A stretch of 64,000 nucleotides of DNA from Methylocaldum marinum (GCF_003584645.1 NZ_AP017928.1:4343501-4407500); one strand, 5' to 3'. Numbered from the stretch's first letter, positions 42,570-52,381 are shown. The notes: generated by a model from the sequence alone, not told the origin. Made by a program: numbers and translations.

Positions 42570-44372
42570 CTATGCCGGGTCGCGGACGCTCAAGTAGCTT
42601 TTCCAGCCGCCGTACCCGGTGATGTCGAGCGCGTCTTTCACCGCATAAGCTTCGCACAGGAAGCCTTGTAGGCATTCGCCGTCCTCGAGTTCCAGGGAGC
42701 CTATCCCTAAGGGAGCCGCGATCTCGGCGACGAAACCGCCGAACTCCGCCATCGGCAGTTCCCAGACCTCGACTTCGATGGCGGCACCGGGCGCTTGCCG
42801 CAGCAGCCCGGGACGCTTGCCGTCCGGCAGGGCGTAGAGGCGATAGCTCGGCGCCGTGCGGGTTACCTTGACCCGCCTTCCTCTACGGCGGGTCAGTTGT
42901 CCGTTGAGCGGGAGTCCGGACAAATGGGCGCCGCAGACGGCGATCCGGACATGGCCCGGTTTTTCCGGTTCGGGTTGAGAAAAAGGCGCCGGCAAGGGCT
43001 GGCCGGTGGCGCCCATCGTCAGTCCGGGGGCGCAATGCAGCCGTTCGGCCAGATTCAGCAGGGCGTGATCGCTGCCGGCCGGGGCGAACAGCGTAATGCC
43101 GAACGGCAGGCCGCTCGAATTGAACCCGCTCGGCACGGCGACGGCGGCGAGGCCCAGGAGGTTCATGAAATTGGTGTAATAGCCGAGATGGGAGTTGAGC
43201 CGAACGGGATCGGCCTCGACCTCGGCGATCCGGTAAATCGTTCCCGCCGTCGGCGTCAGGACGAGATCCGCTTGTGTCCAGGCGTGCTCCGCGGCCCGCT
43301 TTAGAGCCATGAGGCGATAGAAGGCGGCGAAGGTATCGCTCGCCGAGTGGTGTATGCCGCGCTCGATGATCGTGCGTGTGACCGGGTAGACGGCATCCGG
43401 GTCTCTATCCAGCAGATCGCGTATCGCCAGATAGCGCTCCGCGACCCAGGGCCCCTCGTACAACAGGCGGGCCGCTTCGAGAAACGGGGCAAAATCGATT
43501 TCGATCCGTTGTCCGCCGAGGATTTCCAGCCGTTCCGCCGCGGCCGCGAACAGCCGCTCAGCGTCCTTGTCGCCGAAGAATTCGAGCTGATCGGGCCGCG
43601 GCACTCCGAAACGGAAGCGCTCGGCGAATTCGGGCCGCGCCGTTCCATCGCATCGGGAATAGGGATCGGCCGGGTCGAACGCCGCCGCTACCCGGAACAC
43701 CCGCCGCGCATCGCCGGCCGTCAGGGCGAATATCGACACGCAATCCAGCGAACGGCAGGCCGGCACGACGCCCGAGGTGCTGATGACGCCCGGCGTGGGT
43801 TTGAGCCCGACGAGATTGTTGAACGCCGCCGGCACCCGGCCGGACCCGGCGGTGTCGGTACCCAGGGCGAAGCTGACCCATCCCTTGGCCACGGCCACCG
43901 CCGAGCCCGAGCTCGAGCCTCCCGAGATATAGTCCGCATCGAAGGCGTTCGGGCAGGCGCCATAAGGCGAACGGGTGCCGGTCAGGCCGGTCGCGAACTG
44001 GTCCAGGTTGGTCTTGCCGATCGGAATCGCGCCCGCCTCGATCAGCTTCCGGACGGCGAAGGCCGATTGCTCCGGACGGTAGGCGTAGGCGGGGCAGGCG
44101 GCGGTGGTCGGGGTTCCCGCCAGGTCGATGTTGTCCTTGATGGCGAAGGGAATGCCGTACAAGGGCAGCTCGGCCGGCGAGCGCTGCTCCAGCGCATGGG
44201 CATATCGCAGGACTTCATCCGCCGGCAGACGGTAGATCCAGACCGGCTGCCCGGGTTCGGCGTCCAGCCGGGCGAGCAGGCCTTCGATCAATCGGACCGG
44301 CGTGATAAGGCCCTGGCGGTAGGCCGCCGACAAGGTTTCGATATCGAGACTGGCCGGAAAATTATCGGTCAT
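42570..44372 (-). CDS. atzF: Allophanate hydrolase
   Basis: A 600-residue amidase-signature enzyme hydrolysing allophanate to ammonia and CO2. The Ser-cisSer-Lys triad can be read: Lys in GIPFAIKDNIDLAGTPTTAA, cis-Ser in ISGGSSSGSAVAVAKGWVSF, and nucleophilic Ser in GTDTAGSGRVPAAFNN. After residue 470 comes the C-terminal domain found in AtzF/DUR1,2 proteins (VAVCGAHLSGLPLNGQLTRR, then YRLYALPDGKRPGLLR and GYGGWKSYL). It is the last gene of the guanidine operon; its ATG overlaps the carboxylase stop by four bases. It completes conversion of guanidine to ammonia. The C-terminal domain is needed for efficient hydrolysis in known homologues. Confidence 0.95.
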   Translation of the reverse strand: MTDNFPASLDIETLSAAYRQGLITPVRLIEGLLARLDAEPGQPVWIYRLPADEVLRYAHALEQRSPAELPLYGIPFAIKDNIDLAGTPTTAACPAYAYRPEQSAFAVRKLIEAGAIPIGKTNLDQFATGLTGTRSPYGACPNAFDADYISGGSSSGSAVAVAKGWVSFALGTDTAGSGRVPAAFNNLVGLKPTPGVISTSGVVPACRSLDCVSIFALTAGDARRVFRVAAAFDPADPYSRCDGTARPEFAERFRFGVPRPDQLEFFGDKDAERLFAAAAERLEILGGQRIEIDFAPFLEAARLLYEGPWVAERYLAIRDLLDRDPDAVYPVTRTIIERGIHHSASDTFAAFYRLMALKRAAEHAWTQADLVLTPTAGTIYRIAEVEADPVRLNSHLGYYTNFMNLLGLAAVAVPSGFNSSGLPFGITLFAPAGSDHALLNLAERLHCAPGLTMGATGQPLPAPFSQPEPEKPGHVRIAVCGAHLSGLPLNGQLTRRRGRRVKVTRTAPSYRLYALPDGKRPGLLRQAPGAAIEVEVWELPMAEFGGFVAEIAAPLGIGSLELEDGECLQGFLCEAYAVKDALDITGYGGWKSYLSVRDPA

Positions 44373-47300
44373 CGTTTGTCCTCCGTTTGCAGCACGAGCA
44401 GGTCTTGCCCGGCGGCCACCGGGCCGCCTTCGGTGCAGAAAACCCCCCAGACGGTGCCGGCGGCCGGGGCCTCAATGTGAATCTCGGTTTTCATGGATTC
44501 GACGATCACCAGGAGATCGCCGGCCTCCACCCGGTCGCCCGTCCCCACCGCGATTTTCCAGACGCTGCCGGCGACATGGGATGCGACGGCCCGGGCGTCG
44601 GGCGGCAGATCGAGCTCGGTATCCGCCGCCGCTTCAGCCACGGCATGATCGTCGGCAAAGCTCCGTTCCGAACCGGCCCAGCGTTCCCGTTCGGCCTCGA
44701 ATGCCGCCTGCTGTTTCGCCTTGAATGCGGCGATTTCCTCCCGATGGGTCTCCAGAAACCGGTTGTACTCTCCGAGGCTGAAGGTTTCCTCGCGGATGTC
44801 CAGCTTCAGGCGTCCCCGGATGAAATCCTCGCGGTAGCGCGTCAGTTCGTCCGCCGTGACCGGGAAGAAGCGGATCTGATCGAAGAAGCGCAGCAGCCAG
44901 GGTTTGCCGTCCCGGAAATCGGCGGTTTGACGATAGCGGTTCCACATTTGCACGGTGCGCCCCACGAACTGGTAACCGCCCGGACCTTCCATGCCGTACA
45001 CGCACAGGTACGCACCGCCGATACCGACCGCGTTTTCCGGCGTCCAGGTGCGGGCCGGGTTGTACTTGGTCGTCACCAGCCGGTGGCGCGGGTCGACCGG
45101 CGTCGCCACCGGCGCGCCCAGATAAACGTCGCCCAGTCCCAGGACCAGATAGCTGGCGTCGAACACGATCCGCTTGACCGCCTCGATGCTGTCGAGGCCG
45201 TTGATGCGGCGGATGAATTCGATGTTGCTGGGGCACCAGGGCGCATCCTTGCGCACCGATTGCAGGTACTTTTCGATGGCGAGCCGCGTGGACGGATCGT
45301 CCCAGGAGAGCGGCAGGTGGACGATGCGGGTCGGCGTTTCCATGTCGTCGATCGCCGGCAGTTCGCTCTCCGCGGCTATGAGCAGATCGAGCAGCCGTTC
45401 CTGCGGGATCGCGCGATCGTTGAAATGGACCTGGAGCGAGCGGATACCCGGCGTGAGGTCGACGATGCCGGCGATGTTTCGCTCCTTCAGCCACTCCATC
45501 AGGGCGTGAACCCGGAACCGGAGATTCAAGTCGAGCACCGGCGGACCGTATTCGATGAGCAGGTTGCAATCGCCGGACCGGCGATAGACCGCCGTGGGAC
45601 AGGAGTCCTCGCCGGACCTTTCGTAAAGCACCGGGCTGCAGAGTGCGCGCGGATTGTCCCCGTGAAGTGTCGTCTGTCTTCGCGGTTCCGCACGCTTTGT
45701 GGTGTCGCCGGCGCCGATGCGGGCCAGGGAAGCGTCGATCTCGTCCGCCAGTGCGCGGGCCCGGTCCAGGGCGATAGGGCGGAAGCGCACCGTATTGCCG
45801 GGGCGGAGTTGCCCCAGCTTCCACAACTCGGCCTGGACGATCGTGACCGGACAAACGAAGCCGCCGAGGCTGGGGCCGTCGGGACCCAGGATGACCGGCA
45901 TGTCGCCGGTAAAGTCGACGGCGCCGACAGCGTAAGCGTTGTCGTGAATGTTCGACGGATGCAGCCCCGCTTCGCCGCCGTCCAGCCGGGCCCATTCGGG
46001 TTTTGGGCCGATCAGCCGGATGCCGGTGCGGCTGGAGTTGTAGTGCACCTCCCAATCCGTGGCGAAGAAGGTTTCGATGTCCCCATGGGTAAAGAAGTCC
46101 GGTGCGCCGTGGGGCCCGTAAAGCACGCAGATTTCCCAGGCGTCGGTATAACTCGGGATCAGGTCCGCCGGGGGGCGAATGCCTGCTGGCGTCGCCGCGG
46201 CCGGCTTTTCGAGATGCAGCACATCGCCGGTGCGGAGCGCGCGTCCGCCATGGCCGCCGAAGCATCCGAGCGTGAAGGTCGATTTGGAGGCGAGATAATC
46301 GGGTACGTCGAAGCCTCCGGCGACCGCGAGATAGGCGCGGCAGCCGTGGCCGTCGACCGGGCCGACACGGAGGACTTGCCCCTCTCTGACCGAATGCGCG
46401 GTCCACAGGGGCAGGGGTTCGCCATCCAGTTCTGCGCCCATCGCCGCGCCGCACAGCGCGATCAGCACGTCGCAGTTAAACCGCAGGGTCGGCCCGGTGA
46501 CGGTCAATTCGAGCGCCGCCGTTCCTTCGGCGTTCCCGACCAGCCGATTGGCGATGCGGAAGGCGAGGGCGTCCATGGGGCCCGACGGCGGCACCCCGGC
46601 GTCCCAATAACCGAGCCGGCCGGGATAGTCCTGTATCGTGGTCTGGGTACCCGGTTCCAGCACTTCGAGCGTACGCCGGCGATATTCGAACCCGGCGAGA
46701 TAACCCGTGGTCTGGCCGCCTTCCCGGAATACCCGGTCGTCCGCGATCTGGCGGAGATAATCGAGGTTGGTTTCGATGCCGGCGAGCCGGGTCTCGGCCA
46801 AGGCGTGTTTCAAGACCGCGATGGCGCGGTCGCGATCGGCGGCATGCACGATCAGCTTGGCCAGCAGGGGATCGTAGAACGCGGGCACCTCGAGTCCTCG
46901 CATTAACCAATGATCCACCCGCACGCCTTCCGGAAACGACACTTCGGTGAGGAGTCCGGAAGACGGCTGAAAATTGTTGCCGGGGTCCTCGGCATAAATC
47001 CGAACCTGTATCGACGAACCTTCGGGTCGGTGCCGATAGCGGTCGAAAAACGCCCGCTCGCCCGCGGCCAGCCGCACCATCCATTCGACCAGGTCGACCC
47101 CGGTGACCGCTTCGGTGACGCCGTGCTCCACCTGCAGGCGGGTGTTGACCTCGAGGAAATAGAACTGGTCCGTCGCCGCGTCGTACACGAATTCCACCGT
47201 GCCTGCCGAGCGGTAATGGACGGCACGACCCATGGCCAGGGCATGCCCATAAAGTTGCTCCCGCAGCTCGGGACTCAAACCCGGCGCCGGCGTTTCCTCG

Positions 47301-48013
47301 ACCACCTTCTGGTTGCGGCGTTGCAGCGAGCAGTCCCGTTCGCCGAGATGCAGAACGCCCCCTTGTCCGTCGCCGAAAATTTGCACTTCGATATGGCGGG
47401 CGCGTTCGACGAATTTTTCCAGATAGAGTCCGGTGTCCTTGAAATTGGCGGCGCCGAGGCGTCGAACCGAGTCGTAGGCCTCCACGAGTTCGGATTCGCT
47501 CCGGCACAATCGCATGCCGATCCCTCCGCCGCCCGCGGTGCTTTTCAGCATCACCGGAAAACCGATGCGCCGTGCCTCGGTCAGAGCATGCCGGGTGTCG
47601 GTCAGGAGTCCGGTTCCGGGTAACAGAGGAACGCCGTTCGCCTCGCCGATTTCTCGGGCCGTGTGCTTGAGTCCGAATTTTCGGATCTGCTCAGGCGTCG
47701 GGCCGATGAAAACCAGCCCGCGTTCGGCGCAGGCCTCGGCGAAAGCGGCGTTCTCGCTCAGGAAGCCGTAACCCGGATGGATGGCCTCCGCGCCGCTGCT
47801 TCGCGCCGCATCCAGGATGCGGTCGATGCGGAGATAGCTTTCGGCGGCGGGCGGTGGGCCGATGCAGATGGCTTCATCGGCTTCTTCCACGTGGCGGGCG
47901 TGGGCGTCAGCCTCCGAATAAACCGCCACGCTGCGGAGTCCCAAGCGGCGCAGGGTACGTTGAATACGGCAGGCGATCTCGCCGCGATTGGCGATCAATA
48001 CCTTGTGGAACAT
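44369..48013 (-). CDS. Biotin-dependent urea/guanidine carboxylase
   Basis: A 1214-residue single-chain carboxylase. Residues 1-450 are the biotin carboxylase (MFHKVLIANRGEIACRI, then GGGGIGMRLC and EVNTRLQVEHGVTEAVTG). About 460-800 and 820-1030 form the two carboxyltransferase (KipA/AHS2- and KipI/AHS1-like) domains. Residues about 1140-1214 are the biotinyl domain with the biotinylated Lys in VIVESMKTEIHIEAP. Homologues were long annotated as urea carboxylase, but those under guanidine-I riboswitches with DUF1989 proteins are now known to carboxylate guanidine. The riboswitch here makes guanidine the likely substrate. It starts at 48013, 129 bases after the second DUF1989 gene, and overlaps atzF. 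Confidence 0.93.
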   Translation of the reverse strand: MFHKVLIANRGEIACRIQRTLRRLGLRSVAVYSEADAHARHVEEADEAICIGPPPAAESYLRIDRILDAARSSGAEAIHPGYGFLSENAAFAEACAERGLVFIGPTPEQIRKFGLKHTAREIGEANGVPLLPGTGLLTDTRHALTEARRIGFPVMLKSTAGGGGIGMRLCRSESELVEAYDSVRRLGAANFKDTGLYLEKFVERARHIEVQIFGDGQGGVLHLGERDCSLQRRNQKVVEETPAPGLSPELREQLYGHALAMGRAVHYRSAGTVEFVYDAATDQFYFLEVNTRLQVEHGVTEAVTGVDLVEWMVRLAAGERAFFDRYRHRPEGSSIQVRIYAEDPGNNFQPSSGLLTEVSFPEGVRVDHWLMRGLEVPAFYDPLLAKLIVHAADRDRAIAVLKHALAETRLAGIETNLDYLRQIADDRVFREGGQTTGYLAGFEYRRRTLEVLEPGTQTTIQDYPGRLGYWDAGVPPSGPMDALAFRIANRLVGNAEGTAALELTVTGPTLRFNCDVLIALCGAAMGAELDGEPLPLWTAHSVREGQVLRVGPVDGHGCRAYLAVAGGFDVPDYLASKSTFTLGCFGGHGGRALRTGDVLHLEKPAAATPAGIRPPADLIPSYTDAWEICVLYGPHGAPDFFTHGDIETFFATDWEVHYNSSRTGIRLIGPKPEWARLDGGEAGLHPSNIHDNAYAVGAVDFTGDMPVILGPDGPSLGGFVCPVTIVQAELWKLGQLRPGNTVRFRPIALDRARALADEIDASLARIGAGDTTKRAEPRRQTTLHGDNPRALCSPVLYERSGEDSCPTAVYRRSGDCNLLIEYGPPVLDLNLRFRVHALMEWLKERNIAGIVDLTPGIRSLQVHFNDRAIPQERLLDLLIAAESELPAIDDMETPTRIVHLPLSWDDPSTRLAIEKYLQSVRKDAPWCPSNIEFIRRINGLDSIEAVKRIVFDASYLVLGLGDVYLGAPVATPVDPRHRLVTTKYNPARTWTPENAVGIGGAYLCVYGMEGPGGYQFVGRTVQMWNRYRQTADFRDGKPWLLRFFDQIRFFPVTADELTRYREDFIRGRLKLDIREETFSLGEYNRFLETHREEIAAFKAKQQAAFEAERERWAGSERSFADDHAVAEAAADTELDLPPDARAVASHVAGSVWKIAVGTGDRVEAGDLLVIVESMKTEIHIEAPAAGTVWGVFCTEGGPVAAGQDLLVLQTEDKR

Positions 48014-48142
48014 CGGTGTTCTTGCTCTTTCAGGATGGGGCGGGCCGTCCCGCCGTTTTGGTAAGCCACGGGTCGTCCCGCGGCGAATCGAATCGTTGCT
48101 GGTAGGCCCCGAGGCCGGATGCCTCCCGGCCGGTGCGGTCGC

Positions 48143-48793
48143 TCATCCGTTCCACACGAGCAGCCGGATCGGCGTCGGGTTGTAGGCGTTGCACGGGTTG
48201 TTGAGCTGCGGACAGTTGGAGATCAGCACCATCACGTCCATCTCCGCGCGCATCTCGACGTATTTGCCCGGTGCCGAGATGCCGTCCGCGAAGCACAGGC
48301 CGCCTTCGGGGGTTACCGGCACGTTCATGAAGAAATTGATGTTGGCGGTGATGTCGCGCTTGCTCATGGCGAGCTGACGGGCGCGATCGCTGTGGGCCAG
48401 GGCATGCAGGAAGTTGTCGCGGCAGCTGTGCATGGGGCGCTTGTCCAGAGCATAGCGCACGGTGTTGCTCTCCGCGGCACAGGCGCCGCCCAGCGTGTCG
48501 TGGCGGCCGCAGGTGTCGGCCACGATGGTCAGCATCGGCCGCCCCTCGCTGGAATACAAAACCGACCCGACCCCGAGATAAAGATTGCCCTGGCGGCGTA
48601 TGGTATCCACCGCGCTGTAGCGCTCTTCCGGACCATCGGCGCTGTAGAACAGGGTATCCACCGCCTGGTTGCCCTCCAGGTCGAGGATGCGAAAGATCTG
48701 GCCTTTCTTCACCAACCCCGTCCATGGTTCGCCGGCCGGGCAGGTCTCGTCGAGAACGGCGTTTTCCGGGGCGAGTGTGCTTTCGATCAACAT
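48143..48793 (-). CDS. DUF1989 protein, carboxyguanidine deiminase subunit (UAAP2-like)
   Basis: A 216-residue protein of the family earlier called urea amidolyase-associated protein. CgdA/CgdB homologues have been shown to act together as carboxyguanidine deiminase, turning carboxyguanidine into allophanate and ammonia. Conserved parts are DLEGNQAVDTLFYSADGPEERYSA, ADTCGRHDTLGGAC with Cys/His ligands, NINFFMNVPVTPEGGLCFADG and LISNCPQLNNPCNAYNPTPI. AGGAGG precedes the ATG ideally. It follows its partner gene by nine bases. Which of the two is CgdA and which CgdB was not settled from sequence. Confidence 0.88.
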   Translation of the reverse strand: MLIESTLAPENAVLDETCPAGEPWTGLVKKGQIFRILDLEGNQAVDTLFYSADGPEERYSAVDTIRRQGNLYLGVGSVLYSSEGRPMLTIVADTCGRHDTLGGACAAESNTVRYALDKRPMHSCRDNFLHALAHSDRARQLAMSKRDITANINFFMNVPVTPEGGLCFADGISAPGKYVEMRAEMDVMVLISNCPQLNNPCNAYNPTPIRLLVWNG

Positions 48794-48802
48794 GGTTTCC
48801 TC

Positions 48803-49534
48803 CTAGCAGGCGTAGAAACGCTCGGTATTGATGAAACCGCGCCGGTTCTGTTCGCACGAGGTGCGGCAGAGGTCGCTTTCACCGGCGGGCCCCGCATGCC
48901 AGGCGGTTAGCTTTACCGCCGCCGGCCGGTATTCCGGGTTCGGGTCCAGCGGGTGCGGCGCGGTCGAAAGCACCACCAGCACGTTCATGTCGAAGCGCAG
49001 ATCGACCGCGTCGCCGGCCCGGCTGTGCCCGGAATGGAAGCGAAGTCCGCCGTCCTCATCCGCCGTCACCTTGCTGAAGAAATTGATGTTGGCGACCAGG
49101 TCGCGCTTGCCCAGGCCCCATTTGCCGAGTTCGATCAGGAGGCCGTCCCGGCCGCTGCGGTACGTGTCGTTGCGGTGGGTCTGAAAAGTGGCGGTGCCGT
49201 ATTGGTCCAGGATCGATGCGTTGTCGCTGGTGCCGCACACGGTGTCGTGCCAGCCGACCGAATCATGAATTATCGAGCACAGCACTCGGCCCATGTCGGA
49301 GTAGCACACGTGGCCGGCGGTGAGGAAGGCGGTGTGCTGGGCCTTCAGCGTATCCGGCATGTTGTAGCGTTCCAGCTTCTCCTCCTGGTTGTAGAACAGC
49401 GCCGAGACGTTGGCGCCGCCCTCCAGGTCGGTGAGGCGCAGCGCCGAACCGCGCCGCAGCAGGCCGGACCAGTGATTGCCGCCGGGAACCGTCTCTTCCC
49501 AGAGGACTCGGTCAGGGGTGAAGGTGATCGTCAT
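48803..49534 (-). CDS. DUF1989 protein, carboxyguanidine deiminase subunit (UAAP1-like)
   Basis: 243 residues from the ATG at 49534, preceded by AGAGGT; an in-frame ATG at 49567 lacks such a site. It is a paralogue of the next gene, sharing LTDLEGGANVSALFYNQEEKLERYN, HDSVGWHDTVCG, and NINFFSKVTADEDGGLRFHSG followed by LVVLSTAPHPLDPN. The C-terminus has CRTSCEQNRRGFINTERFYAC, a Cys-rich tail absent from the shorter partner. The two subunits are predicted to form the heteromeric carboxyguanidine deiminase acting between the carboxylase and allophanate hydrolase. About 85 bases separate it from the ABC ATPase gene upstream. Confidence 0.88.
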   Translation of the reverse strand: MTITFTPDRVLWEETVPGGNHWSGLLRRGSALRLTDLEGGANVSALFYNQEEKLERYNMPDTLKAQHTAFLTAGHVCYSDMGRVLCSIIHDSVGWHDTVCGTSDNASILDQYGTATFQTHRNDTYRSGRDGLLIELGKWGLGKRDLVANINFFSKVTADEDGGLRFHSGHSRAGDAVDLRFDMNVLVVLSTAPHPLDPNPEYRPAAVKLTAWHAGPAGESDLCRTSCEQNRRGFINTERFYAC

Positions 49535-49619
49535 GCTTGACCTCTCATCATCGAAAAATGAACACAAAAAGAAGCGCTCCGGTTCTTGGCCGCATGGCTC
49601 GCATCGGCACCGGTCGTGG

Positions 49620-50468
49620 TCATGCGGCAGCCCCCGGCTGTGCGGTGGCCGTGAGCTTGTCCAGCATTCCGCGGTCGGTTTGCATCCCCGAGGTGGCGCG
49701 GATGCGGGACAGGATTTCCCGTTTCAGCTCGGTGAATTCGGGAGATAGCTTCATGTCCTGCTCGCGTTCCGGTGGCAGCGGAACCTCGTAGATCGAGTCG
49801 ATCCGTCCGGGACGGGGCGCCATCAGGACCACCCGGTCGCCGAGATAGATCGCCTCTTCCACGTCATGGGTGACGAACACGATGGTGGGCTTTTCCAGCG
49901 CGAACACATGCAGGATGAGATCGTGCATCACCTCGCGCGTCTGCGCGTCGAGCGCGCCGAACGGTTCGTCCATCAACAGGATGTCGGGCCGGTTCATCAG
50001 CGCGCGGGCGATGGCCACGCGCTGCTGCATGCCCCCGGAAAGCTGGTTGGGATAGGCGTTTTCGACCGGGGCGAGCCCCATCAGCCCTATCAGGGCGTCG
50101 GTACGCCCGGAAGCGATTTCCACGTCGGCCGAAGTGATCTCTTCGCGCTTGATCTTGAGCGCGCGGCAGAAGCGGATGTTTTCGCGCACCGTGAGCCACG
50201 GGTACAGGCTGTAATGCTGGAACACCATGGCGCGCTCGGCTCCGGGGCCGGACACCGGCCGGCCGTCCACCCGGATTTCGCCCGAACTGAGATCTTCCAG
50301 GCCGCCGATGCTGCGCAGCAGGGTGGATTTGCCGCAGCCCGAAGCGCCCACCAGGGTGACGAATTGGTTGGCGCGAATATCGAGGTCGACGTTCTCGAGC
50401 GCGGCGATGCGCCGTCCCCCGGTGTCGAACAGCTTGTTGGCTCGTCTGATTTCGATCTTGGCCGTCAT
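49620..50468 (-). CDS. ABC importer ATPase (nitrate/sulfonate/taurine type)
   Basis: 282 residues from the ATG at 50468 (MTAKIEIRRANKLFDTGGRR), five bases after the permease stop. Walker A is GASGCGKSTLLRSI, Q-loop FQHYSLYPWLTVREN, signature LSGGMQQRVAIARAL, Walker B ILLMDEPFGALD and switch His in VTHDVEEAIYLGDRV. This is the SsuB/TauB/NrtD-like group of nutrient importers. A C-terminal extension (LKREILSRIRATSGMQTDRG) follows the core. The frame is also open further upstream, but that stretch is the permease gene in another frame. Together with the permease and binding protein it should import guanidine or a derivative. Confidence 0.92.
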   Translation of the reverse strand: MTAKIEIRRANKLFDTGGRRIAALENVDLDIRANQFVTLVGASGCGKSTLLRSIGGLEDLSSGEIRVDGRPVSGPGAERAMVFQHYSLYPWLTVRENIRFCRALKIKREEITSADVEIASGRTDALIGLMGLAPVENAYPNQLSGGMQQRVAIARALMNRPDILLMDEPFGALDAQTREVMHDLILHVFALEKPTIVFVTHDVEEAIYLGDRVVLMAPRPGRIDSIYEVPLPPEREQDMKLSPEFTELKREILSRIRATSGMQTDRGMLDKLTATAQPGAAA

Positions 50469-50473
50469 GATGA

Positions 50474-51298
50474 TCACTTGAAGTAAAGCCAGGGGAAACG
50501 CTTGCGGTGCAGCCAGCGGAACGACTGGTCCATCAGCAGCCCGAACAGGCCGATCAGGAGAATGCCGGCAAAAATCTTGTCGGTCTGCAGAAAGCGCTGC
50601 GCCTTGAGGATGGCGAAGCCCAGTCCCGAATTGGCGGCTACCAGTTCGGCCACGACCAGGTAGGTCCAGGCCCAGCCCATGGTGACGCGCAGCGTATCCA
50701 GCAGCGCCGGTTTGGCCGACGGCAGTATCACCAGCCGGATCAGTTCGCCGCGCGTCGCGCCCATGGTCTGCGCCGCCTCGATCTGGGCCATGGGCACGCG
50801 GCGGATGTCTTCGGCCATCATCAGCACCATCTGGAAAAAAGTGCCGATGAAGATGATGGCGATCTTGGCGCTCTCCTCGATGCCGACCCACAGCATCACC
50901 AGCGGAATGAAGGCCACCGCGGGCATGTAGCGGATGAAATCGGTGAGCGGTTCGAACAGCGCCTGCAGCGGCCGATAAGTGCCGATCAGCAGCGCCAGCG
51001 GCAAGGCCAGCACGGCGGAGATGGCGAACCCGGCGGTCACCCGGTAGACGCTGATCCAGATGTCGCCCAGCAGGTCGTCTTCGGCGAACCAGCCGCAGAT
51101 CCGGGTAACCACTTCTTCCGGCGCCGGCATGAACACCTTGTCCACCCAGCCGCTGTGGGCCAGACCCCACCAGGCCGCCAGCGGCGCCAAGAGGCCCAGC
51201 AGCGCGAGAACCAGATAGTCGCGGCGGCCGATCTGTCCCCGTATCACCCACCATCGCCGGCGCGGGTTCGGGATGCCGCTGTCGTATTGAGCTGCCAT
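50474..51298 (-). CDS. ABC importer permease (SsuC/TauC type)
   Basis: A 274-residue permease with about six membrane segments, including YLVLALLGLLAPLAAWWGLA near the N-terminus and FAISAVLALPLALLIG. The EAA loop is IEAAQTMGATRGELIRLVILPSAKPALLDTLR, which contacts the ATPase. It belongs to the binding-protein-dependent group used for sulfonates, nitrate, taurine and, in operons like this, guanidine-related compounds. GAGGAAAG precedes the ATG. It lies 66 bases after the binding-protein gene and five before the ATPase. Confidence 0.92.
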   Translation of the reverse strand: MAAQYDSGIPNPRRRWWVIRGQIGRRDYLVLALLGLLAPLAAWWGLAHSGWVDKVFMPAPEEVVTRICGWFAEDDLLGDIWISVYRVTAGFAISAVLALPLALLIGTYRPLQALFEPLTDFIRYMPAVAFIPLVMLWVGIEESAKIAIIFIGTFFQMVLMMAEDIRRVPMAQIEAAQTMGATRGELIRLVILPSAKPALLDTLRVTMGWAWTYLVVAELVAANSGLGFAILKAQRFLQTDKIFAGILLIGLFGLLMDQSFRWLHRKRFPWLYFK

Positions 51299-51364
51299 TC
51301 TCTTTCCTCGATTGAAGCCGTTAAGAAAAGGTGCGAGTGTCCCCGGCGGAGGCGGGCCGTTTAC

Positions 51365-52360
51365 CTATCTTTTGTCCGCGATTTCTTTTATCAACGAGCC
51401 GTCCACGCCCTGGGCGAAGTCGACGGTGCCTTCCATCAGCCGGTTGTCGAGCAGGAAGTCGGAAATGGCGGGAGCTACGTTCAGCAGCGACCGGGATTGG
51501 TCGGGCTGGCCGAAAGCTTCGAGGTTATCGGCCTCGGCGAAGAACTTGGTGCCGGGCAGAAAAATCTTGTACTCGTCGGTCTTGAGGCCGACGACCTTGG
51601 ACATGATCTTGACCGCCTGGTCCGGGTGTTCGCGAATGAACGTTTCGGCGTCGTACCAGGACTCGATCATGCCCAGGAAATCCTTGCGGTGGGCGGCGAG
51701 GGATTTTTCCTGCACGACCAGGAGGTCGGGAATCAGTCCGGGGATGTCCTTGGAGCTGAACAGCGCCTTGCCCTTGCCCGACAGCTCGATCTTGTTGACC
51801 CAGGGGTTCCATACCACGGTGGCGTCGACACGACCGCTCAGGAAGGCCGCCGCGGCGTCGCCGGCGGACAGGTTGACGATCTCGACGTCCGCCTGCGTCA
51901 TGCCGTTCTTGGCCAGCGCGGTCACCAGCAGGAAATGGGAGACGCTGAACTGCTCCAGCGCGATCTTCTTGCCCTTGAGGTCGGCGAAGCTCTTGATCTT
52001 GGAGCTGACCATCAGAGCGTCGTTGCCGGCCGAGTTGTCGTTGACCAGTATGGCCTTGAGCGGAATGCCCTTGGCCAGAGGGGCCATGGTGTCGGACCAG
52101 GTCTGGCAATTGCCGTCCAGTTGGCCGGCCGACAACGCGGAAATGGAATCGGTGTAGTTGGCGAACCAAACCAGTTTGACTTTGGCGCCGTGTTTTTTGA
52201 AATAGCCGTTTTTTTCGGCTACGTACCAGGCGACCCAGCCCGGCCAGTCGCTGACGCCGATCTTGATCTCGGCGGGAGACGGCAGGGGAAACAGAAATAG
52301 GCCGATCAAGGCCGGGAACGCGAGAAAACGGCGCAAGGCATGAGCGAATAGGGACGACAT
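51365..52360 (-). CDS. ABC importer substrate-binding protein (NMT1/SsuA-like)
   Basis: 331 residues from the ATG at 52360, which has AAGGAG eight bases upstream; the adjacent GTG at 52363 is an alternative. The signal peptide runs to about residue 30 (FPALIGLFLFPLPSPA, then EIKIGV). The mature protein has the two-lobed fold of SsuA/NMT1 proteins: GVSDWPGWVAWYVAEKNGYFKKHGAKVKLVWF, then SALSAGQLDGNCQTWSDTMAPLAKG and GRVDATVVWNPW. Homologues at this position are often called urea ABC transporter binding proteins; the riboswitch just upstream suggests guanidine or a related cation. First gene of the seven-gene guanidine operon. A periplasmic location is expected. Confidence 0.9.
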   Translation of the reverse strand: MSSLFAHALRRFLAFPALIGLFLFPLPSPAEIKIGVSDWPGWVAWYVAEKNGYFKKHGAKVKLVWFANYTDSISALSAGQLDGNCQTWSDTMAPLAKGIPLKAILVNDNSAGNDALMVSSKIKSFADLKGKKIALEQFSVSHFLLVTALAKNGMTQADVEIVNLSAGDAAAAFLSGRVDATVVWNPWVNKIELSGKGKALFSSKDIPGLIPDLLVVQEKSLAAHRKDFLGMIESWYDAETFIREHPDQAVKIMSKVVGLKTDEYKIFLPGTKFFAEADNLEAFGQPDQSRSLLNVAPAISDFLLDNRLMEGTVDFAQGVDGSLIKEIADKR

Positions 52361-52381
52361 CACGGGGCTCCTTTTCGGAAA

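Noticed and set aside
44387..46906. An 839-codon forward open frame opposite the carboxylase
   Set aside because: Antisense to a certain biotin carboxylase; the translation resembles no family and lacks a ribosome-binding site.
44369..49534. Annotation of the locus as urea amidolyase with urea transport
   Set aside because: The guanidine-I aptamer and paired DUF1989 proteins make guanidine the better-supported substrate; urea remains possible only as a side activity.
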